DNA of 64,000 nt from Rhodonellum psychrophilum GCM71 = DSM 17998. GTDB lineage: Bacteria; Bacteroidota; Bacteroidia; Cytophagales; Cyclobacteriaceae. The notes beneath the pieces are model-generated. The model searched no databases. It saw only the letters and a list, made by a program, of their open reading frames with translations, and was not told where the DNA came from. The position numbers and the translations under genes are program-made. This document shows, one piece after another, positions 8,762-18,070 of this stretch; position 1 is the first letter of the stretch; each line of letters starts with the position of its first letter. The stretch spans positions 21,657 to 85,656 of the forward strand of contig NZ_KB906693.1 in NCBI RefSeq assembly GCF_000381545.1, written 5' to 3'.

Positions 8762-9451
8762 ATGAAAATATTATTTGTACTTACCTCGCATAGCGAGTTG
8801 GGCAACACCGGAAAAAAAACCGGTTTTTGGGTGGAAGAGTTTGCCGCGCCTTATTACACAATGGCTGATAAGGGAGTTGATATTACCATTGCTTCGCCCA
8901 AAGGTGGTCAGCCACCCATCGACCCCGCAAGCGAAGCCCCAGATGCGCAAACAGAAGCAACGAAACGGTACTATGCTGATGCAGCATTGAAAGAAAAAGT
9001 AGCGCACACTCAAAAACTCGCTGAGGTGAATGCCGCAGATTTTGATGCGGTTTTTTACCCTGGAGGCCATGGCCCGATGTGGGACTTGTATGAAGACAAA
9101 AATTCTATCGCATTGATCGAAAGCTTCTGGGCAGCGGGTAAGCCTGTTGCAGCAGTTTGCCATGCGCCGTCTGCCTTATTGAATGTGAAAGATGAAAACG
9201 GTGAGCCATTGGTGAAAGGAAAAAAAGTGACTGGATTCACCAACACCGAGGAAGAAGGCGTACAGTTGACAGACGTGGTGCCCTACCTGCTGGAAGATGA
9301 ATTGAAAGCAAAGGGCGGCAAGTATTCCAAGGCCAGTGATTGGAGTTCTTATGTGGTAGAAGACGGTATGCTCATCACGGGGCAAAATCCCGCAAGCAGC
9401 GAAGAGGCAGCCAAAAAACTATTGGCATTGCTGGAAAAAAGTGCTGCATAA
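8762..9451 (+). CDS. Type 1 glutamine amidotransferase-like protein, DJ-1/PfpI (Hsp31-like)
   Basis: The protein has 229 residues. It begins MKILFVLTSHSELGNTGKKT and has the large-subgroup DJ-1/PfpI layout: EFAAPYY, DITIASPKGGQPPIDP, FYPGGHGPMWDL, then the nucleophile elbow AAVCHAPSALL with the expected reactive cysteine, and GKKVTGFTNTEE. Relatives act as glyoxalase III/Hsp31-type enzymes or chaperones that detoxify methylglyoxal. Pairing with an enone reductase-type MDR protein upstream fits carbonyl-stress defence. A terminator follows about 130 bp downstream. Confidence 0.92.
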   Translation: MKILFVLTSHSELGNTGKKTGFWVEEFAAPYYTMADKGVDITIASPKGGQPPIDPASEAPDAQTEATKRYYADAALKEKVAHTQKLAEVNAADFDAVFYPGGHGPMWDLYEDKNSIALIESFWAAGKPVAAVCHAPSALLNVKDENGEPLVKGKKVTGFTNTEEEGVQLTDVVPYLLEDELKAKGGKYSKASDWSSYVVEDGMLITGQNPASSEEAAKKLLALLEKSAA

Positions 9452-9582
9452 AAAAATTAGTGATTACGGGTAAGTTAAAAAGCAACTTAGCGTTCAGGCA
9501 AGAGCAATCCTGCTTGAGAAAAGCCCGAAGCGCCAACATTTAGCCCACTAGTGAAAAGCCCATGAGGCCGATCGCTATCTGC

Positions 9583-9620
9583 AAGCCCTGATTGATGTGA
9601 AAATCTATCAGGGCTTTTTG
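9583..9620 (+). terminator. Terminator downstream of the MDR-DJ-1 unit
   Basis: AAGCCCTGAT (9583-9592) pairs with ATCAGGGCTT (9607-9616); the loop is 14 nt and the hairpin ends in a T run. It is a typical factor-independent terminator for the unit upstream. Confidence 0.8.
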
Positions 9621-10386
9621 AGATTGTATGGTTTTATTTTAATGGAATTCTTGAATGCTTTGCATTTGTCTAGCGGCTGCCTTCCCATGGGAGGTAAATG
9701 GAATGGCAAGTGCAGGGTGAATTGCTTACTAATTTGATCAGTATGATTATTATTGGTTTATAAGGCTTTTTGACTGTTTGATGACCAGTATTTTTTGAGA
9801 AAATTTTCTGTTTTGGACATAATATCACTTACCCAGTACAGGCACTGGGGGGTCAAATTAGTCACTTGAGACAAGAGCATGAAAGAAAAATCGTGAAAGG
9901 CTTCCTTTAGGAAAACCCTATTTTTTTGACAGGGCAAAGTTGACCATTGGCATTTGGACAGACCCCCCCATCTTTGTATGGGTCATCATTGGTAACCGGG
10001 AACGGAACAGGTGTGGCTCTGAAATAAATTTATCTGATGCGGTAGCATTTAGAGCCTTCTCATTGGATTAGTCCAAGAATTGGAAGCGGAAGAAATTTGA
10101 ACTGTCAAGGATTGAAGGGAATGAATAGGCATTGAATAGGCCTATTTGGTAAAATTTAGGGAGAAGCCTTGGCCACAAAAAAGCTGTGACTATTAAAATG
10201 TCCATTGAAAAAGTAGGGGCGGAAGAAAATGCATCCTCGGGTCTTTTGGGTTTTTGTCCATTCAAGGGAGTGGGAGAGTTCCGTATTCAATTGGTTACAA
10301 AATATTTGAGTAAACAGGAGTGGATTTCACCGTAAATTATTTTTTACCCGACTGAGGTCATTCAAAATATTAGTCTTAATTATTGA
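9621..10386. other. Non-coding stretch with repeat R4 (copy 2)
   Basis: The only structure I can support is 9886-10020, which matches 6473-6600 including its hairpin. Otherwise I see no coding frame with credible composition. Confidence 0.5.
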
Positions 10387-10647
10387 CATGAAAATACCAA
10401 TCAAATCAACAAATCCGGATTTGCGTCTAAAGGAACTGCAAGAACTGAAAATAAGCATCGAAGCAAAATTGAAAAGCCTTTTCCAACTTCCCAAAGTGTC
10501 CAATGAACGTCTTTCCAAATGAATCCAACCGTCGGCATTGGCAGAACTTGCCATCCAACATTCAGGAAAATGGGAAAAGCTTGAGGTAAAGGAATGTTTT
10601 TCGAAGCTGGAAGATCAGGGCATCATTATCAAAAACAGGCTGGAATA
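10387..10647 (+). pseudogene. Small unknown gene interrupted by an in-frame TGA
   Basis: From ATG 10387 the frame reads MKIPIKSTNPDLRLKELQEL with a Lys/Leu-rich helix, meets TGA after 44 codons, and stays open for 42 more codons (ALAELAIQHSGKWEKLEVKE, then CFSKLEDQGIIIKNRLE, stop). Uniform frame and composition on both sides of one TGA suggest a recently broken 86-residue gene. A weakly similar segment lies near 3850-3955. I do not recognise the family. Recoding of TGA is possible but nothing supports it. Confidence 0.4.
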
Positions 10648-10733
10648 ATTCCTGCTACAATAAATTAAGTTTTTCAGCTTTGAAATTAAAAATAAGGGTT
10701 TCCAATCTTGCTGGATTCCAGTCACCAATGAAA

Positions 10734-11756
10734 TTATCTTGAACTTGATTCTCGAATCAAAAGCTCTGTTTTAATGGTGATGATTTCAGTTTGAATGATT
10801 TCTTCCTCCTCCTCAATTTGACCAATCAATAATTTTGCAGCCGCCAAACCCATTTCGAAAGCGCGATCGTTTACGGTTGTTAGATGCGGTTCTATGATTT
10901 TTGAAATAGGATAATTACTGAATCCGACAATAGCGACTTCTTCCGGGATTTTGACCAGCTTTTTTTGAAAAACCTGAATGGCACTGACAGCTGTATAGTC
11001 ATTGGAACAAAAAACACCGTCAGGTCTGGGAACTAGATCAACTAGTTTTTCTGCGAAAAGGGCTCCTTCCTCATAACTCAAGTCTTTTGTGAAATAGATC
11101 AAACTTTCATCAATTGGGAAATCATGCTTTGTCAATGCAGCCTTATAGCCTTCAAATCTTGCTTTGAAGATACCTGTAGATTGGTTACCACCAATATGAC
11201 TGATTCTTTTACAACCGATTTCGATAAGATGTTCAGTTGCTTTGAAGGCAGATTCAAAATCATTGATAACGATTTTATTCGCTTCCATACCAGTAGGCAC
11301 CCTGTCATAAAAAACCAAGGGCACTTTCATTCTGTTGAGCTTTTCAAAATGCTCGTAACTATTGGTTTCTGTTCCTAGACAAATGATTACACCCTCTGAC
11401 ATTTTGTTTTGGAGGATTTTGGTGATTTCCTTTTCTCTTTCTAAGGAATCCCTTGATTGAAAAATAGTCACATTGTAACCCGCTTTGTAGGCAAACTCCT
11501 CAATACCACTGATGACCAAAGAGTGAAAGTGGATGTCAATTCGTGGGACAATCACTCCAATCGTCAAAGTTTTGTTTTTCTTGAAACTTGAGGCGATTGA
11601 GTTCCTTGTGAAACCCAGTTCTTCTGCTTTTTTTAAGACTTTTTCTTTTGTCTCAATGCTTATTCCGGGGTGATTGTCAAGAGCCCTGGAAATAGTTGAG
11701 GCAGCCAATTCCAGTTCTTTTGCAAGGTCAACGAGGGTAATTCTCTTTTTTTTCAT
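10734..11756 (-). CDS. LacI-family transcriptional regulator of the GlcNAc locus
   Basis: The protein has 340 residues from the ATG at 11756 (MKKKRITLVDLAKELELAAS). I prefer this start because nine more upstream codons would lie on the operator palindrome. The N-terminus is a LacI helix-turn-helix (ITLVDLAKELELAASTISRA, then LDNHPGIS). The effector domain shows LTIGVIVPRIDIHFHSLVIS, VVFYDR-like and DGVFCSNDYTAVSA. It is divergent from susC, and two LacI-type palindromes (GCAAACGTTTGC core) lie between them. I infer local control of the locus, probably repression relieved by an amino-sugar metabolite, and autoregulation. Confidence 0.93.
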   Translation of the reverse strand: MKKKRITLVDLAKELELAASTISRALDNHPGISIETKEKVLKKAEELGFTRNSIASSFKKNKTLTIGVIVPRIDIHFHSLVISGIEEFAYKAGYNVTIFQSRDSLEREKEITKILQNKMSEGVIICLGTETNSYEHFEKLNRMKVPLVFYDRVPTGMEANKIVINDFESAFKATEHLIEIGCKRISHIGGNQSTGIFKARFEGYKAALTKHDFPIDESLIYFTKDLSYEEGALFAEKLVDLVPRPDGVFCSNDYTAVSAIQVFQKKLVKIPEEVAIVGFSNYPISKIIEPHLTTVNDRAFEMGLAAAKLLIGQIEEEEEIIQTEIITIKTELLIRESSSR

Positions 11757-11767
11757 AAAGTTACTGG

Positions 11768-11783
11768 TTGCAAACGTTTGCAA
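11768..11783. promoter_or_regulatory. LacI-type operator O1 (regulator-proximal)
   Basis: TTGCAAACGTTTGCAA is a perfect 16-bp palindrome with the CpG-centred core typical of LacI-family operators. It ends 12 bp before the regulator's chosen start codon, consistent with autorepression. Confidence 0.8.
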
Positions 11784-11900
11784 TATAATGAAAATTTTAA
11801 TTTTTTTATTATATGTGTTTATGTGAATAAAAGGCTGTTTAGCCTGTTTTATTTACTGATTTTGACTAATTATTCAAAAATTCCCCGCTCTTTCTTGAAA

Positions 11901-11928
11901 AATATCATGCAAACGTTTGCATGATATT
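11901..11928. promoter_or_regulatory. LacI-type operator O2 (susC-proximal), 28-bp perfect palindrome
   Basis: The 14-base half-site AATATCATGCAAAC is followed directly by its exact reverse complement. The central 12 bp equal those of O1. The operator spans the predicted -33 element of the susC promoter, so binding would block transcription of the whole locus. O1 and O2 centres are about 139 bp apart, allowing looping. Confidence 0.85.
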
Positions 11929-11947
11929 GTCTAAAATTTTACATTTG
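11916..11947 (+). promoter_or_regulatory. Predicted Bacteroidetes-type promoter of the susC operon
   Basis: TTTG at 11916-11919 and TACATTTG at 11940-11947 match the Bacteroidetes -33 (TTTG) and -7 (TAnnTTTG) elements with a 20-nt spacer. The -33 element lies inside operator O2. The susC ATG follows about 50 bp downstream. Confidence 0.7.
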
Positions 11948-11997
11948 AAGCAGGTACTTAAATAAAATTCTATTGAAACACATTTAACTTCAATTCT

Positions 11998-14900
11998 ATG
12001 AGCCAAAGAATCAGAAATGCCCTATTTAAATATATGGGCAGTCGCTTAGCACTCAAAATAGGACTTTCTCTTGTCGTCATGTTCTTTTGTTCAATTTCAG
12101 GATATGCACAAACCCCTGGCATTACCATTAAGGGTAAAATTACAGATAGTAAAACAGGAGAACCCATTTTTGGGGCAAGTGTATTGGTAAAGGGGACCTC
12201 AAACGGCACGTCAGCTGATTTAGATGGTTTGTACACGTTGGGAAATATTTCAGGTCAAGATATAATAAGATTTTCTTATTTGGGTTTTGAAACACAAGAA
12301 ATCCGGGTAGGAAATTTCAGTGAACTGAATATATCCTTGCAATCATCGACCAGTGATTTGAATGAATTTGTAGTAATCGGCTATGGAGTTCAAGAAAAGC
12401 GGAATTTAACAGGTGCTGTTGTATCCGTTGGCAGTGATGAAATCTCGAAAACAAATTTCCAAGACCCGATTTCAGTCTTACAAGGTAGGGCAGCAGGGGT
12501 TCAGGTTACATCAAATTCCGGAGCACCTGGTGGCGGGATGACCATTAACATCAGAGGCAATTCCTCCTTAAATGCGGGAAATTCCCCACTCTATGTAGTG
12601 GATGGCGTGCCGATAGAGACAAACGTGTCTTCTTCATTAAACGGAACGGAGAATTTTGGTTTGAATCCCTTGGCGGATATTAATCCGACAGACATAGAAT
12701 CGATTGAAGTTTTGAAAGATGCCGCATCTACTGCGATTTATGGGTCACGTGCCGCAAATGGAGTAGTCATGATCACTACCAAAAGAGGGAGATCAGGTAA
12801 ACCCCAGGTGGATGTGAACTTTAACTCAGGCATCAGTACTGTTTCCAGAAATCTGGGTGTCTTGAACGCAAGTCAATACAGGAGTGCTGTTTTGGATTCT
12901 TATCGAAATGCAAACAGTTCAGAGCAAATAATACCTGCGGTTCTTGATTCATTAAGCGCTATCAACAATGGTGATTTTGACTGGCAAAGTGAAATGTTTC
13001 GTGTGGCGAAACAAAGCAATATAGATTTTTCAATAAGAGGTGGTTCTGACAACGTGAGATATGCATGGAGTTCCTCTTTCTTTGATCAAGATGGGGTTAT
13101 TTTAAATTCCAATTATAAAAGAATCACTTCCAGGCTTAATGTTGATTTTGATGTATCCGACAGGCTTACGATTGGGCAAAGTGTGTCCTATACAAATGCT
13201 GTAAACAATAGGTCTAATGCTGCTGGATCCGGGAACTTAAGTATCGTGAGAGAATTGTTGATACGGCCGCCAACATTTGCCATGAATTTGCCTGACGGAT
13301 CCCTCAATGGGTATCAATTGGGAAGAAGAAACCCGGTAGGCCTTGCACAGCTTTCGACCAACTTGAACAAAAGTAACAGGCTGATTGCGAGTCAATACGC
13401 AGAATATAAAATTGCTGAGGGTTTAAAATTCAGAAGTAGTATCAATGTGGATTTTGTCTCCATGAAGGAAGACACCTTTATCCCTTCTACACTTGACTTT
13501 CGTGAAGGATACAATACTGGTTCAGTGAGGTCATCTAACAACATGACTTGGGCAAATGAAAACATCCTGACTTATCAAAAGCAGTTTGGAACAAGTCACA
13601 ATTTTGGAGCACTTGCAGGATTTAGTTACCAAGATTGGAAATATGAACGTACAGGTCTGGATGGGCTCTTTTTTACAAGTGATAATATCAGGACCCTGAA
13701 CGGTGCCGGTACGATTTCCAATCAAGGTGTCAACGTTGCCAGCGAACACTCCATGTTGTCTTATTTTGGTAGAGTTTCATATGATTTTGAGCGGAAATAT
13801 TTGTTTGAAGCAAATATCCGTGCGGATGGATCCTCCCGATTTGGTAAAGATAACAGGTTCGGGTATTTCCCATCTGCATCGGTTGGATGGAGATTTTCAG
13901 ATGAAGGCGTTTTTGATAATGTGAATTTCATGGATGATGGTAAAGTTCGTTTTAGTGCTGGGAAAACCGGAAATGAAGCGATTGGCAACTATACTTCACA
14001 GGGTGAGTTTTTAGTTGGGACCAATTACCTGGATTATTCAGGAGCTTCTCCCTCTGTGATGCCCAACTCCGGATTGACATGGGAGACCACTACGCAATAC
14101 AATGCCGGACTGGATCTCTCTTTTTGGGAAAATAAACTGATGATCAATGTGGATGCATACATCAAGAATACCAATGATTTGCTCTACAATGTGCCAATTC
14201 CAAGAGAGACAGGCTTTGATTTCATCACCCAAAACATTGGAAGCATCCAAAATAAGGGAATAGAATTGTTGATGACCACACGGAATGTTTCCACTCTGGA
14301 TTATAGCTGGTCAACAAGTTTTAACATCAGTTCCAATCGGAATAGTGTAAAAGATTTGCCCGACAACTTGCTGACAAATGGTTTTATCCAAAATGGCGCT
14401 TTTCACATTTTGAAAGAAGGATTTCTCATTGGAACTTTCTATGGTTGGAGGTTTGACGGAGTCTACGCCAGTGATGAAGACAATGTCAACGGGATTACAA
14501 ACGGAGCGCAAGGCCCTGCATACAGAGGAGGAGATCCGATTTGGCACGACGTCAATGGAGATGGTTTTATAGACCAAAACGATAGGCAGGTGATCGGGAA
14601 TGCTACCCCGGATTTCTTTGGAGGGATCAACAATGACTTCACCTATAAAAATTTCAGCCTAAGTGTTTTCTTCCAATTCTCTTATGGAAATGATATCTAC
14701 AGTGAAATCAATCACCAAAGAAATTCAATTGTCAGATACAATAACCTTTCTACAGACGCCTTGAATAGGTGGAGACAGCAAGGTGACATAACAGATTATC
14801 CCAAGCCTGTCAGAGATGATCCTTTGCAATCGATGAGCAGAATTCAAAGCAGATGGGTTGAAGATGGATCTTATATCAAGCTCAAGAATGTACATTTCCG

Positions 14901-15105
14901 ATATAGCTTGCCAAATAAAATGCTGAATCGTTGGAAGATTTCCAAATTGGATGCCTACGTGACAGCTACAAATTTGATCACCTGGACAAACTATACGGGG
15001 TATGATCCTGATGTAAATTCTTATAGTGGATTGAGAGTAGGAGTTGATGAAGGTTCATACCCTCAGAGCCGTACCATTATCCTAGGTTTAAATATTGGGT
15101 TATAA
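11998..15105 (+). CDS. susC: SusC/RagA-family TonB-linked outer-membrane transporter
   Basis: The protein has 1035 residues. A signal peptide (cleavage near GYAQ) is followed by a carboxypeptidase-D regulatory-like domain (about 41-120, KGKITDSKTGEPIFGASVLV), a TonB plug (about 125-245, with VVIGYGVQEKRNLTGAV, IEVLKDAASTAIYGSRAANG and VVMITTKRG) and a long beta barrel. A classical C-terminus ends in an aromatic-rich strand. SusC proteins import oligosaccharides across the outer membrane with their SusD lid. With NagA, NagB and two GH20 enzymes downstream, the cargo is probably a GlcNAc-containing oligosaccharide. It is the first gene of the operon and 12 bp from susD. Confidence 0.96.
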   Translation: MSQRIRNALFKYMGSRLALKIGLSLVVMFFCSISGYAQTPGITIKGKITDSKTGEPIFGASVLVKGTSNGTSADLDGLYTLGNISGQDIIRFSYLGFETQEIRVGNFSELNISLQSSTSDLNEFVVIGYGVQEKRNLTGAVVSVGSDEISKTNFQDPISVLQGRAAGVQVTSNSGAPGGGMTINIRGNSSLNAGNSPLYVVDGVPIETNVSSSLNGTENFGLNPLADINPTDIESIEVLKDAASTAIYGSRAANGVVMITTKRGRSGKPQVDVNFNSGISTVSRNLGVLNASQYRSAVLDSYRNANSSEQIIPAVLDSLSAINNGDFDWQSEMFRVAKQSNIDFSIRGGSDNVRYAWSSSFFDQDGVILNSNYKRITSRLNVDFDVSDRLTIGQSVSYTNAVNNRSNAAGSGNLSIVRELLIRPPTFAMNLPDGSLNGYQLGRRNPVGLAQLSTNLNKSNRLIASQYAEYKIAEGLKFRSSINVDFVSMKEDTFIPSTLDFREGYNTGSVRSSNNMTWANENILTYQKQFGTSHNFGALAGFSYQDWKYERTGLDGLFFTSDNIRTLNGAGTISNQGVNVASEHSMLSYFGRVSYDFERKYLFEANIRADGSSRFGKDNRFGYFPSASVGWRFSDEGVFDNVNFMDDGKVRFSAGKTGNEAIGNYTSQGEFLVGTNYLDYSGASPSVMPNSGLTWETTTQYNAGLDLSFWENKLMINVDAYIKNTNDLLYNVPIPRETGFDFITQNIGSIQNKGIELLMTTRNVSTLDYSWSTSFNISSNRNSVKDLPDNLLTNGFIQNGAFHILKEGFLIGTFYGWRFDGVYASDEDNVNGITNGAQGPAYRGGDPIWHDVNGDGFIDQNDRQVIGNATPDFFGGINNDFTYKNFSLSVFFQFSYGNDIYSEINHQRNSIVRYNNLSTDALNRWRQQGDITDYPKPVRDDPLQSMSRIQSRWVEDGSYIKLKNVHFRYSLPNKMLNRWKISKLDAYVTATNLITWTNYTGYDPDVNSYSGLRVGVDEGSYPQSRTIILGLNIGL

Positions 15106-15117
15106 AGAAATACAGCT

Positions 15118-16485
15118 ATGAAAAATACATTAAAGATATTTCTAGGAATTTTATTGCTGAGCATTTATTCTTGTTCAGATGACTTATTGCAAAGAGACCC
15201 CATCAGCAGCTTTTCAGCTCAAGGGTTTTACAAGACATCAAGTGACGCTCAGGCTGGTGTTTATGGAATCTATGACGCTGTACAGGCTACATTTTCCACA
15301 AATTTCTCCTTGTGGGGAGAAGGTCGAGCCGATGCTGTCAATACAAACCAGGCAGGTGATCCCTTTCTTCTTCAGCAGAACACGTTGAATTCTATTTTGG
15401 CATCTGCGAGATGGAACAATCTTTATGAAACAATCAGTAGGGCAAATTATGCAATCAAGTATATCCCTACCGTGTTGGAAGATGACAACGAGTTTGGACG
15501 ACAGCTTGTGGGCCAAGCCAGAGCGCTGCGTGCACTTTCTTATTTCTATGCGGTAAGAGTATGGGGTGATGTTCCCTTGATTTTAGAGCCTTATGAAAGC
15601 GTTCAGCAGAATATTTTTCCGGAAAGGTCTGATAAAGAGCTGGTTTTGAATCAAATTGAAGCAGACTTGATTTTTGCTTCAGAAAATTGCAGAGCAAGTT
15701 TTGGTGGAGAACGGAATAGAATTTTGATTACCAGAGGGGCCGCGGAGGCAATGCTGACACACCTTTACATGTGGAAGAAAGATTATCCCAATGCCATTGG
15801 TTCGGCTGAAAAAGTACTTGCAAACAATCTGTACGCATTGGTACCAATGAATGATTGGTCACGGATATTTACCCAGGGATATACCAATGAAAGTATTTTT
15901 GAAATTGGCTACAATGAAGTTCAAAGGAATTCATTGAGGGTACTCTATGCACTCGGATCGGATAGTAATTTCTTTCCAAGTCAATCTTTCAGGAATTCTT
16001 TTGAAGATGGGGATTTGAGGCAAGATTTGATTTATGATGTTGCCGAAACTCAGCCACGGAAAATATGGAAGTTTTTTGGACAAGGTTTCAGTGACGAAAG
16101 TCCGGACCCTTCAGATAAAAACATCGTTCTCTTCAGATTAGCGGATATTATGCTATTAAAAGCTGAAGCCCACCATCAGATGGGGCAAACTGCTGAGGCG
16201 CTTTCCTTATTGAATACCATCAGAAACAGGGCGGGGCTTGCGAACTTGGATGAGGCTGGAGCCACCAATTTATATGGCGATGTAGAGTCTGCTATTTTAC
16301 ATGAAAGATTAATAGAGCTTTCATTTGAAGGACACAGGTGGTTTGACTTGGTTAGAACTGGAAAGGCAATAGAAGTCATGAATCCAATCAATGGATTAAA
16401 CGATGAACGGAATCTACTTTGGCCAATCCACGAAGATGCCCTGAACAGGAATCCAAACCTTTCGCAAAATTTATTTTATCAATAA
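15118..16485 (+). CDS. susD: SusD/RagB-family glycan-binding outer-membrane lipoprotein
   Basis: The protein has 455 residues. It is a lipoprotein: MKNTLKIFLGILLLSIYSCS gives a signal peptidase II site at Cys19. TPR-like helical content and the SusD landmarks QARALRALSYFYAVRVWGDV, LLKAEAHHQMGQTAEALSLL and IRNRAG, then ERLIELSFEGHRWFDLVR, are present. It forms the surface lid over SusC and captures glycan. It is somewhat short for the family but complete at both ends. It sits immediately downstream of susC. Confidence 0.95.
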   Translation: MKNTLKIFLGILLLSIYSCSDDLLQRDPISSFSAQGFYKTSSDAQAGVYGIYDAVQATFSTNFSLWGEGRADAVNTNQAGDPFLLQQNTLNSILASARWNNLYETISRANYAIKYIPTVLEDDNEFGRQLVGQARALRALSYFYAVRVWGDVPLILEPYESVQQNIFPERSDKELVLNQIEADLIFASENCRASFGGERNRILITRGAAEAMLTHLYMWKKDYPNAIGSAEKVLANNLYALVPMNDWSRIFTQGYTNESIFEIGYNEVQRNSLRVLYALGSDSNFFPSQSFRNSFEDGDLRQDLIYDVAETQPRKIWKFFGQGFSDESPDPSDKNIVLFRLADIMLLKAEAHHQMGQTAEALSLLNTIRNRAGLANLDEAGATNLYGDVESAILHERLIELSFEGHRWFDLVRTGKAIEVMNPINGLNDERNLLWPIHEDALNRNPNLSQNLFYQ

Positions 16486-16528
16486 ATAATGTGATGCCTC
16501 TAGTATCGTACAATCTAAATCTATCAAG

Positions 16529-17974
16529 ATGAAAAATATAAAATTTACAAAATCCATATCCTTTGTAGTCATGTGTTTGGCTGGCTTGAGCATGTGCTTC
16601 AGTTGTGTGATTCAGGATAATTTCGATTATAAGGAATCAGGGACAACGGGTGACTTGGGCGTGTCGGCTTTGGAGTTTATTCAGACAAATGATTCGTTCT
16701 CAATGTTGAAAAATGCTATTGAGTTGACTGGACTTGAGGGTGTTTATGCTGGTGAGTCAATCAGGACATTTATAGCGCCTACAAATGCCGCTTTTACTAC
16801 TTATCTTCAGAGTAACGCCTACAGCAGTTTATCCGAAGTTCCAGTTCCTATCTTAAGAAATGTTTTAAGGTACCATATTGTGAAGGCCAAAGTATTGTTT
16901 ACAGATCCTGAATTATTTGAAAGCAATTTTCCCATTTCTTACGAAACAGAAAGTGGCCAGTCAATATTCTTGTCTCACAATACAAATTTCATAGGTCTAA
17001 TCAATCAAAATACCAGCAGACAATGGGAAATCTCCACCTCAAATTTGGAGCCCACCAATGGAGTGATCCATGTGGTCAATTCAATTGTTTTCTTCTCTGC
17101 CCCCTCTGTGAATTTCGATGCTTTGGACCCATCGGTCAGAACAGACACCATCTTTCCTCTTTTTGATAGCTTTGTGAATGGAGGTGCTCAATCGAATGCG
17201 AATTTCGGGACAAATCCTCTTCTGAGAGTGAAAAACGTAACCGGCGCAGGGGATTTTGATAGAAGAGCCTATTTGATGTTTGATTTAAATGAGCTTGAAA
17301 CTGAAGGTGTAATCACTGATTTGAGATTTCAAATTGGGGTTGTATTTACACACGCCAGAAATAATGATTTGGACCTTTACCACGTGAAGGACACCACCTG
17401 GACAGAAATGGGGCTGAACTGGAACAATGCCACCCTTCCGGATGATGGTCCGATTGCGACGCTAAAAACCACAAAAATAACTGCATTCAATTATGATATA
17501 ACGGATTTCTTTTCTGCCCAAAATTCATTGGGAAGGGTGACATTTATGCTGGATGGTGAATTTACCAAGGACGAAACAAACGATCTCGCTTCCAAAGAGC
17601 ACCCAACGATTGCACCTCCAATGTTGATCGCAACCATTGCGACTGGGGATAGCGCTCTGGAATTTGTGACCAATGCAGGTTTTACGGTCGAATCTGGAAG
17701 TTCATTTGTCTGGAACAAAGAGATGCTTGAAATCTCAGGAGCATCCGTCAATGACATCATCTATACTGTCGTAGAAGGTCCGGAAAGAGGTTTTCTGGTT
17801 AGAGGAGCAAGTATTTTGAAGGTTGGTGACCGATTTACCCAGAATGATATAAATGTCATGAATCTCCTTTATATCAATGATGGCAATGGGAGTACCGATA
17901 AAATTGTGTTATCAGCAAGGGATAGGGCCGGTGCCAGATTGGATGCGTTCGACGTATTGATCACCATTCAGTAA
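16529..17974 (+). CDS. FAS1 / CBM96-like / cadherin-like surface lipoprotein
   Basis: The protein has 481 residues and a lipoprotein-type leader (Cys27). Residues about 45-195 form a fasciclin domain (RTFIAPTNAAFTTYL, LRYHIVKAKVLF, GVIHVVNSIVF). Residues about 205-375 resemble the DNRLRE/CBM96 fold (RRAYLMFDLNEL, TWTEMGLNWNNATLPDDGPI). The last ~100 residues resemble CSPG/cadherin-like repeats (DIIYTVVEGPERGFLVRGAS, FTQNDINVMNLLYINDG). I infer a glycan-binding surface accessory of the SusCD complex. Following susD in the same direction, it occupies the slot of surface glycan-binding proteins. Ligand is unknown. Confidence 0.8.
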   Translation: MKNIKFTKSISFVVMCLAGLSMCFSCVIQDNFDYKESGTTGDLGVSALEFIQTNDSFSMLKNAIELTGLEGVYAGESIRTFIAPTNAAFTTYLQSNAYSSLSEVPVPILRNVLRYHIVKAKVLFTDPELFESNFPISYETESGQSIFLSHNTNFIGLINQNTSRQWEISTSNLEPTNGVIHVVNSIVFFSAPSVNFDALDPSVRTDTIFPLFDSFVNGGAQSNANFGTNPLLRVKNVTGAGDFDRRAYLMFDLNELETEGVITDLRFQIGVVFTHARNNDLDLYHVKDTTWTEMGLNWNNATLPDDGPIATLKTTKITAFNYDITDFFSAQNSLGRVTFMLDGEFTKDETNDLASKEHPTIAPPMLIATIATGDSALEFVTNAGFTVESGSSFVWNKEMLEISGASVNDIIYTVVEGPERGFLVRGASILKVGDRFTQNDINVMNLLYINDGNGSTDKIVLSARDRAGARLDAFDVLITIQ

Positions 17975-18070
17975 AATATTTTCTTTTTCAATTGGTACTG
18001 AGACAGGTGAGCTTTTTCTCCATAACCGAGGATGAATCTTTGCCCCCTGTTTCATTAAAAATTTAAAAAA

